6,233 bases of DNA from JBGPLJ01 sp041486385 (GTDB lineage Bacteria; Pseudomonadota; Gammaproteobacteria; Steroidobacterales; Steroidobacteraceae), in assembly GCA_041486385.1 (NCBI GenBank), contig JBGPLJ010000222.1:1-6233 (forward strand), read 5' to 3'. Positions 1 through 6,233 of the stretch are shown here, piece after piece (position 1 is the stretch's first letter; each line of letters opens with the position of its first letter). The position numbers and the translations under genes are program-made. Below the pieces are notes generated by a model. The model made no database searches. It was not told where the DNA came from and saw only the letters and a program-made list of their open reading frames with translations.

Positions 1-267
1 ACCGTAGAAGACTGCCTGCAGAACGTCGACAACCTGTTCCAGCTCGTGTTGCTCGCGTCGAAGCGCGCGCGACGCCTCGCCAACGGCGCTGAGCCGATGG
101 TCGACTGGGAGAATGACAAGCCCACGGTCGTCGCTTTGCGCGAAATTGCGGAAGGCCACGTGACACCCGCCATGCTGGAAGAGCCGGATCCGCAGCCGGA
201 ACCGCCCGCCATGGACTTCGAGCCGGCCATCGACTTTCGTGCGCCACAGCTCGGCCTCGGAGACTAA
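1..267 (+). CDS. rpoZ: RNA polymerase omega subunit (5' end cut by window edge)
   Basis: The reading frame is open from base 1 and ends at TAA 265-267. The first visible residue is a Thr that aligns with Thr5 of E. coli omega, so only about four residues (the MARV-type start) lie outside the window. Visible landmarks are TVEDCLQNV, LVLLASKRARRLANG and the conserved block ENDKPTVVALREIAEG. Omega helps assemble and stabilise the beta' subunit. In E. coli its extreme N-terminus, off-window here, forms part of ppGpp site 1, which fits the adjacent spoT. The C-terminal tail after ALREIAEG is acidic and proline-rich (EEPDPQPEPP, then the near-repeat AMDFEP/AIDFRAP) and differs from the Gln/Glu-rich E. 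coli tail; tails vary in this family. The usual NRF motif reads NLF. A GTG at 46 could be mistaken for the start, but the homology runs upstream of it. Confidence 0.95.
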   Translation, partial: TVEDCLQNVDNLFQLVLLASKRARRLANGAEPMVDWENDKPTVVALREIAEGHVTPAMLEEPDPQPEPPAMDFEPAIDFRAPQLGLGD

Positions 268-275
268 AACGCCCC

Positions 276-281
276 AGGAGG
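276..281 (+). promoter_or_regulatory. Ribosome binding site of spoT
   Basis: A full AGGAGG lies 7 nt upstream of the GTG at 289. It is the strongest Shine-Dalgarno sequence in the window and decides the spoT start, which would otherwise be doubtful because the codon is GTG and the protein is about 16 residues longer at the N-terminus than E. coli SpoT. Confidence 0.85.
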
Positions 282-288
282 CGAGCGC

Positions 289-2442
289 GTGGACTATGCG
301 TCTTCCATTCTGGGCTTCTTGCCTGGCGGAAGACGCGCCACGGGCATCAATCAGCTGATTTCGACCGTCGAGAGCTACCTCCCTCCCGAACAGGTCGAAC
401 GCATTCAAGCCGCTTACGAGTTCGGCGCTGAGGCCCACCGCGGCCAGAAGCGTCTCTCGGGCGAGCCGTACATTTCCCACCCGGTCGCGGCAGCGAATAT
501 TCTCGGCGAGCTGCATCTCGACGCCGAGACCCTCATCGCGGCGATTCTGCACGACGTCATTGAAGACACGCCGACGGCGAAGACGGAGATCGCGAACCGT
601 TTTGGCAGCGAAGTGGCGGAGCTCGTCGACGGCGTCACCAAGCTCGATCAGATCCACTTCAAGAGCCAGAAGGAGGCGCAGGCCGAGAGCTTCCGCAAGA
701 TGCTGCTGGCGATGGTGCGCGACATCCGCGTGGTACTCGTGAAGCTTGCCGATCGGACGCACAACATGCGTACGCTCGGTGCCGTACCGGCGCCCAAGCG
801 GCGCGCGATCGCCGTGGAAACGCTCGAGATCTACGCGCCCATCGCCGAGCGCCTCGGTCTCTACGCGATGAAGCTCGAGCTCGAGGATCTCGGATTTCGC
901 GCGCTCTATCCGCAGCGCTACCGGGTGCTTGAGAAGGAATTGAAGCGCGCGCGCGGCAATCAGAAGCAGTTCATCGGCAAGATTTCCGACGCGCTGAAAT
1001 CCGCGCTCGACAAGGCCGGCATCAAGGCGGTCGTCGACGGACGCGAGAAGCATCTCTACAGCGTCTACAAGAAGATGCGCAACAAGGGCGTTGCGCTCAA
1101 TGAGATTGTCGACGTCTACGGCTTTCGTATCGTGGTCGACAGCGTCGACACCTGCTATCGGGTACTGGGCGTGGTGCACGGTGTATACAAACCGATGCCC
1201 GGCCGCTTCAAGGACTACATTGCGATCGCTCGCATCAATGGCTATCAGTCGTTGCACACGACATTGTTCGGACCGAATGGCATTCCAATCGAGGTGCAGA
1301 TCCGCACCGAAGAAATGCACAAGGTCGCCGAAGCCGGCATCGCCGCGCACTGGAAATATAAGAGTGGTCCCGGCGGATCGATAACGCCCGCAGACCACGC
1401 GCGGCAATGGCTCTCGCACCTGATGGAAATCCATGAAGGTGGCAACAGCGAGGAATTCCTCGAAAGCGTCAAGGTCGACCTATTCCCCGATAAGGTGTAC
1501 GTGTTCACGCCACGCGGCGAGATATTGCGTCTGCCACGCGGCGCGACCGCCGTCGACTTCGCATACGCGGTACACACCGACGTCGGCAATCGCTGTGTGG
1601 CGGCAAAGATCGACCGCAGATTGGTGCCGTTGCGCACGACGCTGCGCAATGGGCAGACCGTCGAGATCATTACCGCCAAAGGCGCGCGCCCCAATCCGAG
1701 CTGGGTCAATTTTGTCGTCAGCGCCAAGGCGCGCAGTGCGATTCGGCAGTACCTGAAGAGCATGCAGCGCTCTGAAGCGATCGAGCTCGGACGCAAGATG
1801 CTGAACCAGGCGCTCGATGAGTTCGCCTTGACCCTGCGCAAGATTCCTGCAGAGCGCATCGCCAGCGCCGCCGGCGAGTTCGGCCTGAAGAGCGCAGAGG
1901 ATCTATTCGAACGCATCGGACTCGGTGAACGCCTGGCGCCGCTCGTTGCGCGAGCAGTACTGCCATCGTCGGCGGACGACGCGGGCAGCCGCGATGCGGC
2001 GCCGCTCGTCATTGCCGGCACGGAAGGCCTGGTCGTGACGTACGCGCGCTGCTGCTTCCCCATACCGAATGACCCGATCATGGCCAATCTCTCGAGCGGC
2101 CGCGGCGTGGTGATTCACCGCCAGACTTGCCGCAACGTCGCGAATTTTCGCAAACAGCCGGAGAAATGGCTGTCCGTCGCCTGGGAAAAGACGCTCGATC
2201 GCCTGTTCGCTTCCGAAATCCGCGTCGAGATTTTCAACAAGATGGGCGTGCTCGCGCAGGTCGCGGCTGCCATCGCCGATACGAAGACCAATATCGACCA
2301 CGTTTCGCTCGTCGGGCACGAGGGCGACACCTCAACGCTCAACCTCGAGCTGCAGGTACGGGATCGCAAGCAGCTCGCCCGGGTCATGCGCGTCATCCGC
2401 AACATGCCGGATGTCCTGAAGGTCACCCGCACACTGGCGTGA
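289..2442 (+). CDS. spoT: Bifunctional (p)ppGpp synthetase/hydrolase SpoT
   Basis: This 717-residue protein (E. coli SpoT has 702) makes and hydrolyses the alarmone (p)ppGpp in the cytoplasm. The domains follow the long RelA/SpoT order. The HD hydrolase spans about 40-190 with His64, His88-Asp89, Glu92-Asp93 and KLADRTHNMRTL at 152-163, all intact, so it should be an active hydrolase. The synthetase spans about 245-360 with REKHLYS, Asp275, the RFKD motif at 306-309 (the RxKD form typical of bifunctional enzymes, unlike ExDD of RelA), NGYQSLHT and Glu335 in EVQIRT. Next come TGS at about 402-463, a zinc-finger-like region with Cys588, Cys589, His610 and Cys614, and a C-terminal ACT domain from about 644. 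The stretch before NGYQ reads IAIAR where IAIPK is usual. GTG 289 is supported by AGGAGG. The gene follows rpoZ by 21 nt, probably on one transcript. SpoT is preferred over RelA because of the intact HD site and the neighbours. Confidence 0.97.
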   Translation: MDYASSILGFLPGGRRATGINQLISTVESYLPPEQVERIQAAYEFGAEAHRGQKRLSGEPYISHPVAAANILGELHLDAETLIAAILHDVIEDTPTAKTEIANRFGSEVAELVDGVTKLDQIHFKSQKEAQAESFRKMLLAMVRDIRVVLVKLADRTHNMRTLGAVPAPKRRAIAVETLEIYAPIAERLGLYAMKLELEDLGFRALYPQRYRVLEKELKRARGNQKQFIGKISDALKSALDKAGIKAVVDGREKHLYSVYKKMRNKGVALNEIVDVYGFRIVVDSVDTCYRVLGVVHGVYKPMPGRFKDYIAIARINGYQSLHTTLFGPNGIPIEVQIRTEEMHKVAEAGIAAHWKYKSGPGGSITPADHARQWLSHLMEIHEGGNSEEFLESVKVDLFPDKVYVFTPRGEILRLPRGATAVDFAYAVHTDVGNRCVAAKIDRRLVPLRTTLRNGQTVEIITAKGARPNPSWVNFVVSAKARSAIRQYLKSMQRSEAIELGRKMLNQALDEFALTLRKIPAERIASAAGEFGLKSAEDLFERIGLGERLAPLVARAVLPSSADDAGSRDAAPLVIAGTEGLVVTYARCCFPIPNDPIMANLSSGRGVVIHRQTCRNVANFRKQPEKWLSVAWEKTLDRLFASEIRVEIFNKMGVLAQVAAAIADTKTNIDHVSLVGHEGDTSTLNLELQVRDRKQLARVMRVIRNMPDVLKVTRTLA

Positions 2443-2444
2443 GG

Positions 2445-2454
2445 GTACCGGTAC
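2445..2454. repeat. Perfect 10-bp palindrome in the spoT-ridA spacer
   Basis: GTACCGGTAC reads the same on both strands and begins 3 nt after the spoT stop. It could be a binding site for a dimeric regulator or chance in GC-rich DNA. Its right half also forms the left arm of the hairpin that follows. No known operator is recognised. Confidence 0.6.
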
Positions 2455-2487
2455 GCGGCCGGCTCCCGATAGAATGGCCGCCGGTAC
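2451..2487 (+). other. Imperfect hairpin between spoT and ridA
   Basis: The left arm GTACGCGGCC (2451-2460) pairs with the right arm GGCCGCCGGTAC (2476-2487), leaving a CG bulge at 2482-2483 and a 15-nt loop. No T-run follows, so it does not look like an intrinsic terminator. It could protect or process the mRNA between spoT and ridA, or have no role. Confidence 0.45.
2470..2475 (+). promoter_or_regulatory. Possible -10 box ahead of ridA
   Basis: TAGAAT matches the sigma-70 -10 consensus TATAAT at five of six bases and is followed by a GC-rich stretch; it lies 31 nt upstream of the ridA ATG. No convincing TTGACA-like -35 is seen 16-18 nt upstream, where the DNA is the GC-rich palindrome. It could be an internal promoter for ridA-recG-ubiA, but the evidence is weak. 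Confidence 0.3.
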
Positions 2488-2506
2488 ATCCTCTGGAGCG
2501 GACGCA

Positions 2507-2893
2507 ATGAAGCGCGAGATCATTTCCACCCCCGACGCACCGCGAGCGATCGGCACCTATTCGCAAGGTGTGCGCGTCGAAAACACCCTGTATGTTTCTG
2601 GCCAGATACCACTCGACCCGGCGACGGGGCAGCTCGTTGTTGGCGATGTCGAGGCGCAGATCCGGCGTGTCTTCGAAAACCTGAAGGCAGTCGCACGCGC
2701 AGCCAACGTCACGCTCGACGACGCCGTGCGCATGACGATCTACCTGACCGACTTCGGCGCGTTTCCTACCGTCAACAAGGTGATGGCTGAATACCTGCGT
2801 GAGCCGTACCCGACGCGTACGACCATCGGTGTCGCCACGCTGCCCCGTGGCGCGCTGGTCGAGATCGATTGCATTCTCCATCGCGCGAGCTGA
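2507..2893 (+). CDS. ridA: RidA family reactive enamine/imine deaminase
   Basis: This 128-residue protein has the typical length of the RidA (YjgF/YER057c/UK114) family, small trimeric cytosolic proteins that hydrolyse reactive enamine/imine intermediates such as 2-aminoacrylate from PLP enzymes. Family landmarks in order are APRAIGTYSQG (12-21), VSGQIPLDPATG (30-41), EAQIRRVFENLKAV, YLTDFGAFPTVN (79-90), and PTRTTIGVATLPRGALVEID. The substrate-binding Arg104 and Glu119 are present, which supports the active RidA subgroup. The Cys found after the Arg in E. coli RidA (RSC) is Thr106 here. The ATG at 2507 is chosen because GGAG (2495-2498) lies 8 nt upstream and the resulting N-terminus (MKREIISTPDAP) matches the family; the ATG at 2474 would add 11 residues not expected in the family. 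It lies 64 nt after spoT, in the slot held by trmH in E. coli. Confidence 0.95.
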   Translation: MKREIISTPDAPRAIGTYSQGVRVENTLYVSGQIPLDPATGQLVVGDVEAQIRRVFENLKAVARAANVTLDDAVRMTIYLTDFGAFPTVNKVMAEYLREPYPTRTTIGVATLPRGALVEIDCILHRAS

Positions 2894-2895
2894 CC

Positions 2896-5022
2896 TTGGC
2901 CACGCGCTCGCGCCGCGTGGCCGGAAGCCGGCAGGCCGATCCGCCCGCCGCTCCCGAGCTGCAGCCAGTCACCAGCCTCGCCGGTGTCGGTGAATCGCTC
3001 GCCGCGCGGCTCGAGAAACTCAACGTGCGCACGGTGCAGGATCTGTGGTTCCTGCTGCCGCTGCGCTACGAAGATCGCACGCATGTGTGCCCGATCGGCA
3101 GTTTGACCGACGGGGCGCGCGTCGCGGTCGAAGCGACGGTCGAGCTGAGCGAGATTGTGTATCGCGGCCGACGCCAGCTGTTGTGCCGGGTCACCGATGG
3201 TTCGGGCTGGCTAACGCTTCGATTCTTTCACTTCAGCGCCAGTCAGCAGGCCGGACTCGCGCGCGGCACGCGCCTTCGCATCTATGGGGAGGCCCGGCGT
3301 GGGCCCTCCGGCCTCGAAATCGTGCATCCCGAATATCGACGCGTGGACGGGGGAGAGCCGCTGCCCGTGGATCTCGCATTGACACCAATCTATCCGACCA
3401 CCGAAGGCATGCAGCAGGGTCGTCTGCGCGCACTTACGACTCAGGCGCTCGGTCTGCTGTCGGACGCCCACGTCCGCGACTGGCTGCCGCAAGCGGTGAC
3501 GGGCGAGCTCAAGCTACCAACGCTTACGGAAGCACTGCGATTCGTTCACAGACCCTCGCCAGATGCGGCGCTCGAGGAGCTTGCGCTTCGCAGACATCCC
3601 GCCCAGCGGCGCCTTGCCTTCGAAGAGCTGCTGGCGCACCACTTGAGCCTGCGCCTGTTGCGCCTGGGAATTGAAAAGGAAAAGGCCTGGTCTCTCACGA
3701 ACGCCGGGCTTGCGCAGCGGTTGCGCGCCAATCTGCCGTTCAAACTGACGGGAGCGCAACAGCGAGTCGCCGAGGAAATCGATCGCGATCTCAGTCGCGA
3801 TCGACCCATGTTGCGCTTGATCCAGGGCGACGTCGGCTGTGGCAAGACAGTGGTCGCCGCGCTGGCAGCGGCGCGTGCGGTTGGCAGCGGCCGGCAGGTG
3901 GCTGTCATGGCGCCGACCGAGCTCCTGGCGGAGCAGCACGGCGCGAATTTCAAGAACTGGTTCGCAGCGCTCGAGCAGCCCGTGGCCCTTCTCACTGGCA
4001 AGACAGCGGCGCGCGCACGGCGCGAGTTGCTGCAAGCCATTGCGAGCGGCGAAGTCCCGATTGTTGTGGGCACGCACGCGCTGTTCCAGGAGGGCGTGAA
4101 GTTTGCGCGGCTCGCGCTTGCGATCATCGACGAGCAACACCGGTTCGGCGTCGAGCAGCGCCGGCGTCTGCGCGCCAAGGGCGAACATGACCAGCGCTTT
4201 CCACATCAGCTCATCATGACCGCGACGCCGATTCCACGAACGCTCGCCATGACGGCCTATGCCGACCTCGATGTCTCGGTGATTGACGAATTGCCTCCCG
4301 GCCGCACGCCGGTCAAGACCGTGGTGCTGCCGGAAAGCCGGCGCGATGAGGTCGTTGCACGCATCGAGCACGCGTGCGCCGCAGGATCGCAAGTGTACTG
4401 GGTGTGTCCTTTGATCGAGGAATCCGAGGTCGTCGAACAGCAGGCCGCTGAAGACATGGCGGCGCAACTTGCCGAAGCGCTGCCGAAAGTACGCGTCGGT
4501 CTGATTCACGGCCGCATGCCCGCGCGCGACAAGGACGCCACCATGCAGCGTTTCAAGGCGGGCGAAATCCAGTTGCTGGTTGCGACGACGGTTATTGAAG
4601 TCGGCGTCGACGTTCCGAACGCCAGTCTCATGGTGATCGATAACGCAGAACGCATGGGCCTCGCCCAGCTGCATCAACTGCGAGGCCGGGTGGGGCGCGG
4701 CACCGCGCAGAGCACTTGTGTGCTCCTCTATCGCCCGCGGCTCACCGAGCTTGCGCGCGAACGCCTGGGCGTGCTGCGCGCGACCAATGACGGATTCGAG
4801 GTTGCGCGCAAAGACCTGGAGCTGCGCGGACCGGGCGAGCTTCTGGGTACGCGCCAGACCGGCCTTGCGGAAATGCGCGTGGCGGATCTGCTGCGTGACG
4901 CGGACCTGCTGCCGCGAGTGCAGCGTGCCGCTGTCGTGATGGAAGATGCGTATCCTGACAACATCGCACCGTTGGTGGCGCGCTGGGTCGGTCTTAGCGG
5001 CGAGTACGGCAAGGTAGGCTGA
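2896..5022 (+). CDS. recG: ATP-dependent DNA helicase RecG
   Basis: RecG is a monomeric superfamily 2 helicase that reverses stalled replication forks and moves branched DNA. From the TTG at 2896 it has 708 residues (E. coli 693). The N-terminal wedge/OB domain contains SLAGVGESLAARL, LPLRYEDRTHVCPIG and DGSGWLTLRFFHFS. The helicase core follows with Walker A GDVGCGKT (311-318; E. coli has Ser instead of Cys315), MAPTELLAEQH, the Walker B-type box DEQH (412-415), TATPIPRT (442-449), TTVIEVGVDVPNAS and the arginine-finger motif QLRGRVGRG ending at 602. The C-terminal translocation region has RGPGELLGTRQTG (644-656). All motifs are intact. The start is uncertain: TTG 2896 lies 2 nt after the ridA stop with a weak GAG upstream; TTG 2869, inside ridA, and GTG 2917 are alternatives in the same frame. 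Translation is probably coupled to ridA. Confidence 0.95.
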   Translation: MATRSRRVAGSRQADPPAAPELQPVTSLAGVGESLAARLEKLNVRTVQDLWFLLPLRYEDRTHVCPIGSLTDGARVAVEATVELSEIVYRGRRQLLCRVTDGSGWLTLRFFHFSASQQAGLARGTRLRIYGEARRGPSGLEIVHPEYRRVDGGEPLPVDLALTPIYPTTEGMQQGRLRALTTQALGLLSDAHVRDWLPQAVTGELKLPTLTEALRFVHRPSPDAALEELALRRHPAQRRLAFEELLAHHLSLRLLRLGIEKEKAWSLTNAGLAQRLRANLPFKLTGAQQRVAEEIDRDLSRDRPMLRLIQGDVGCGKTVVAALAAARAVGSGRQVAVMAPTELLAEQHGANFKNWFAALEQPVALLTGKTAARARRELLQAIASGEVPIVVGTHALFQEGVKFARLALAIIDEQHRFGVEQRRRLRAKGEHDQRFPHQLIMTATPIPRTLAMTAYADLDVSVIDELPPGRTPVKTVVLPESRRDEVVARIEHACAAGSQVYWVCPLIEESEVVEQQAAEDMAAQLAEALPKVRVGLIHGRMPARDKDATMQRFKAGEIQLLVATTVIEVGVDVPNASLMVIDNAERMGLAQLHQLRGRVGRGTAQSTCVLLYRPRLTELARERLGVLRATNDGFEVARKDLELRGPGELLGTRQTGLAEMRVADLLRDADLLPRVQRAAVVMEDAYPDNIAPLVARWVGLSGEYGKVG
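3779..3804. repeat. Perfect 10-bp inverted repeat inside recG
   Basis: The arms TCGATCGCGA (3779-3788) and TCGCGATCGA (3795-3804) are exact reverse complements around the 6-nt loop TCTCAG. The DNA encodes IDRDLSRDR just ahead of the Walker A motif, so repeated Asp and Arg codons may explain the symmetry. No function is known. Confidence 0.75.
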
Positions 5023-5026
5023 GGGT

Positions 5027-5926
5027 ATGAGTCGATTACAGACAGCGTCGAATTCCCTGACCCGCATCGGACTCACGCTGCGTGAATATTCTCTGCTCGT
5101 GCGGCTCAATCGGCCGATAGGCATCTGGCTGTTGCTGTGGCCGACGCTGTGGGCGCTGTGGATTGCAACACGGGGACATCCAACCGCCGACCTGTTCGCA
5201 ATTTTCTTTGTAGGCACGGTGCTCATGCGTTCGGCGGGCTGTGCAGTCAATGACTATGCCGACCGCAACATCGACCCGCATGTGAAACGCACTCGTGACC
5301 GGCCCCTGGCCGCCCGGCGCATTTCTCCCTACGAAGCAATTGGAGTGTTCGTCGCGCTGGCGCTTGCGGCTCTGTCGCTGGCAATGCAGCTCAACCAATT
5401 CACGCGGCTGCTCGCCGTGATCGGTTGCGCCATCGCTGTCAGCTACCCCTTCGTGAAGCGTTTCTTCGCGCTCCCGCAGTTTTATCTCGGCGCGGCATTC
5501 GCCTGGGGCGTGCCGATGGCATTCGCCGCCGTCTTCGGGACGGTGCCGAGGATCGGCTGGGTGATCTTCTTTGCGGCGATTCTCTGGGTCGCGGTCTACG
5601 ACACCGAATACGCGATGGTCGACCGCGATGACGATATGAAGATCGGTATCAACTCGACAGCAATCCTCTTCGGCGACGCTGATCGCTTCATCATCGGCGT
5701 GATGCAGCTCATGGTGCTGCTGGCGCTGTACCTGGTCGGCAAGGACGCGGGCCTCGGATTCTGGTACGGGCTTGGCCTTGCCGGCGGTGGAATGTTCTTT
5801 CTCTACCAGCAGATTCTGATCCGGCAGCGCGAGCGCGATTTCTGCATGAGCGCGTTTCTCAATAACAATTACTTCGGCATGACAGTGTTCATCGGTCTCG
5901 CGCTCGATTACCTTTTCAAAGTCTGA
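5027..5926 (+). CDS. ubiA: 4-hydroxybenzoate polyprenyltransferase UbiA
   Basis: UbiA attaches the polyprenyl chain to 4-hydroxybenzoate, the membrane-bound prenylation step of ubiquinone synthesis. The 299-residue protein (E. coli 290) is mostly hydrophobic with several membrane segments. It carries LVRLNRPIGIWLLLWPTLWAL near the N-terminus and both aspartate-rich Mg-diphosphate motifs: NDYADRNID (75-83, followed by KRTRDRPLA) and YDTEYAMVDRDDD (191-203), which is nearly identical to the E. coli motif and marks UbiA rather than other prenyltransferases such as MenA or heme O synthase. The ATG at 5027 lies 4 nt after the recG stop; the ribosome site (AGG at 5016-5018, 8 nt upstream) is weak and lies in the recG end, suggesting coupled translation. 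UbiC, its usual partner in E. coli, is not in the window. The end converges on comF. Confidence 0.96.
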   Translation: MSRLQTASNSLTRIGLTLREYSLLVRLNRPIGIWLLLWPTLWALWIATRGHPTADLFAIFFVGTVLMRSAGCAVNDYADRNIDPHVKRTRDRPLAARRISPYEAIGVFVALALAALSLAMQLNQFTRLLAVIGCAIAVSYPFVKRFFALPQFYLGAAFAWGVPMAFAAVFGTVPRIGWVIFFAAILWVAVYDTEYAMVDRDDDMKIGINSTAILFGDADRFIIGVMQLMVLLALYLVGKDAGLGFWYGLGLAGGGMFFLYQQILIRQRERDFCMSAFLNNNYFGMTVFIGLALDYLFKV

Positions 5927-5933
5927 GTGCAGG

Positions 5934-6233
5934 CTATGAAGGTCTGGGTGGCGTGGCCCGAGCGATGACCCATACGTCGACTCGTTCGATACCGGCACGC
6001 TTCAGCACGCGCGCGAGTTCATCGCAGGTACTGCCCGTTGTCAGAACGTCATCGATCACAGCGACGTGCCGCGGCAGCACAGCTCCTGTCGCGACGAACG
6101 CTCCGACAACATTGCGGCGCCGCTCGTGCGCACGCAGCGTCGCCTGGTCGCGAGTTGCTCGCGTGCGCGCGCAGAGATCCATGCGAATGGGCAACTGCAG
6201 GGCGCGTGCTGGCGGCCGCGCCAGCTCATATGC
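5934..6233 (-). CDS. comF: ComF family phosphoribosyltransferase-like protein (5' end cut by window edge)
   Basis: On the minus strand the frame is open from the right edge (6233) to TAG at 5936-5934, giving the C-terminal 99 residues. They hold the type I phosphoribosyltransferase PRPP loop VIDDVLTTGST (6027-6059) and the typical ComF lead-in: ELARPPARAL, then TRDQATLRAHERRRNVVGAF, ending in VDVWVIARATPP. The N-terminal zinc-binding cysteines usual in ComF lie beyond the window. ComF-like proteins are tied to DNA uptake in naturally competent bacteria (ComF, GntX/ComFC), but their reaction is not well established and many carriers are not known to be competent. A TTG at 6194 is an internal codon and not the start, since homology continues upstream. 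The gene converges on ubiA with 7 nt between the stops. Confidence 0.9.
   Translation of the reverse strand, partial: AYELARPPARALQLPIRMDLCARTRATRDQATLRAHERRRNVVGAFVATGAVLPRHVAVIDDVLTTGSTCDELARVLKRAGIERVDVWVIARATPPRPS

Noticed and set aside
1245..2087. A 280-codon minus-strand open frame antisense to spoT.
   Set aside because: It lies fully inside conserved spoT coding sequence, shows no recognisable motif, and its Ser/Arg-rich composition is typical of shadow frames.
2451..2487. The spoT-ridA hairpin as a Rho-independent terminator.
   Set aside because: No T-run follows the right arm and the stem is bulged, so it lacks the needed features on the plus strand.
2474..2506. An earlier ATG for ridA that would add 11 residues.
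   Set aside because: The ATG at 2507 has a well-spaced GGAG and gives the normal family length and N-terminus; the extension overlaps the hairpin and -10-like box.
3838..3840. Cys in place of Ser in the RecG Walker A motif (GDVGCGKT) as a sign of lost function.
   Set aside because: The position is variable in the GxxGxGKT pattern; the essential Gly, Lys and Thr residues are intact, as are all other helicase motifs.
3514..5250. A 578-codon open frame on the minus strand, antisense to most of recG and the start of ubiA.
   Set aside because: It mirrors a well-conserved gene. Long antisense frames are common in high-GC DNA, the translation shows no recognisable domain and is rich in Arg, His and Gln, and no ribosome site supports it.
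5036..5998. A 320-codon minus-strand open frame covering ubiA and the end of comF.
   Set aside because: It overlaps two clear genes, is rich in His, Glu and Arg, and matches no family; it is a frame shadow of ubiA.
5934..6194. The minus-strand frame beginning at TTG 6194 as a small complete 86-residue gene.
   Set aside because: The frame stays open to the window edge and the extra upstream residues (ELARPPARAL) also fit ComF, so it is the C-terminal part of a longer gene.

Overview
The window is an ordinary, high-GC stretch of a proteobacterial core genome, most likely a gammaproteobacterium. The gene order rpoZ–spoT–ridA–recG, the SpoT-type stringent-response enzyme and the ubiquinone-pathway UbiA all fit that group. 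The protein details (for example TVEDCL and ASKRAR in omega) suggest the Xanthomonadales/Nevskiales/Steroidobacterales side rather than the enterics. The exact taxon cannot be fixed from the sequence alone.

Layout: five genes run left to right and are tightly packed. They are the omega subunit gene rpoZ (cut by the left edge), spoT (21-nt gap), ridA (64-nt gap), recG (2-nt gap at the preferred start) and ubiA (4-nt gap). One gene, a comF-type phosphoribosyltransferase, runs right to left and is cut by the right edge. Its stop lies 7 nt from the ubiA stop, so the two converge with no room for a terminator. There is no gene-free stretch of 300 bases. I see no tRNA, rRNA, mobile element, CRISPR array or phage-like gene.

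How the genes work together: rpoZ and spoT are functionally linked, because omega forms part of ppGpp binding site 1 on RNA polymerase and SpoT makes and degrades ppGpp. In E. coli the same block reads gmk-rpoZ-spoT-trmH-recG. Here ridA occupies the slot between spoT and recG, an arrangement known from other gammaproteobacteria. RidA (enamine/imine deaminase), RecG (fork-reversal helicase) and UbiA (ubiquinone synthesis) are housekeeping functions that seem to share the transcript without a common pathway. The only inter-gene space large enough for signals is spoT–ridA, which holds a 10-bp palindrome, an imperfect hairpin and a -10-like box.

I found no sign of an undescribed system. The items worth a second look are small: residue substitutions at conserved positions in omega and SpoT, the spoT–ridA spacer, a perfect 10-bp inverted repeat inside recG, the uncertain recG start, and the convergent gene ends of ubiA and comF.
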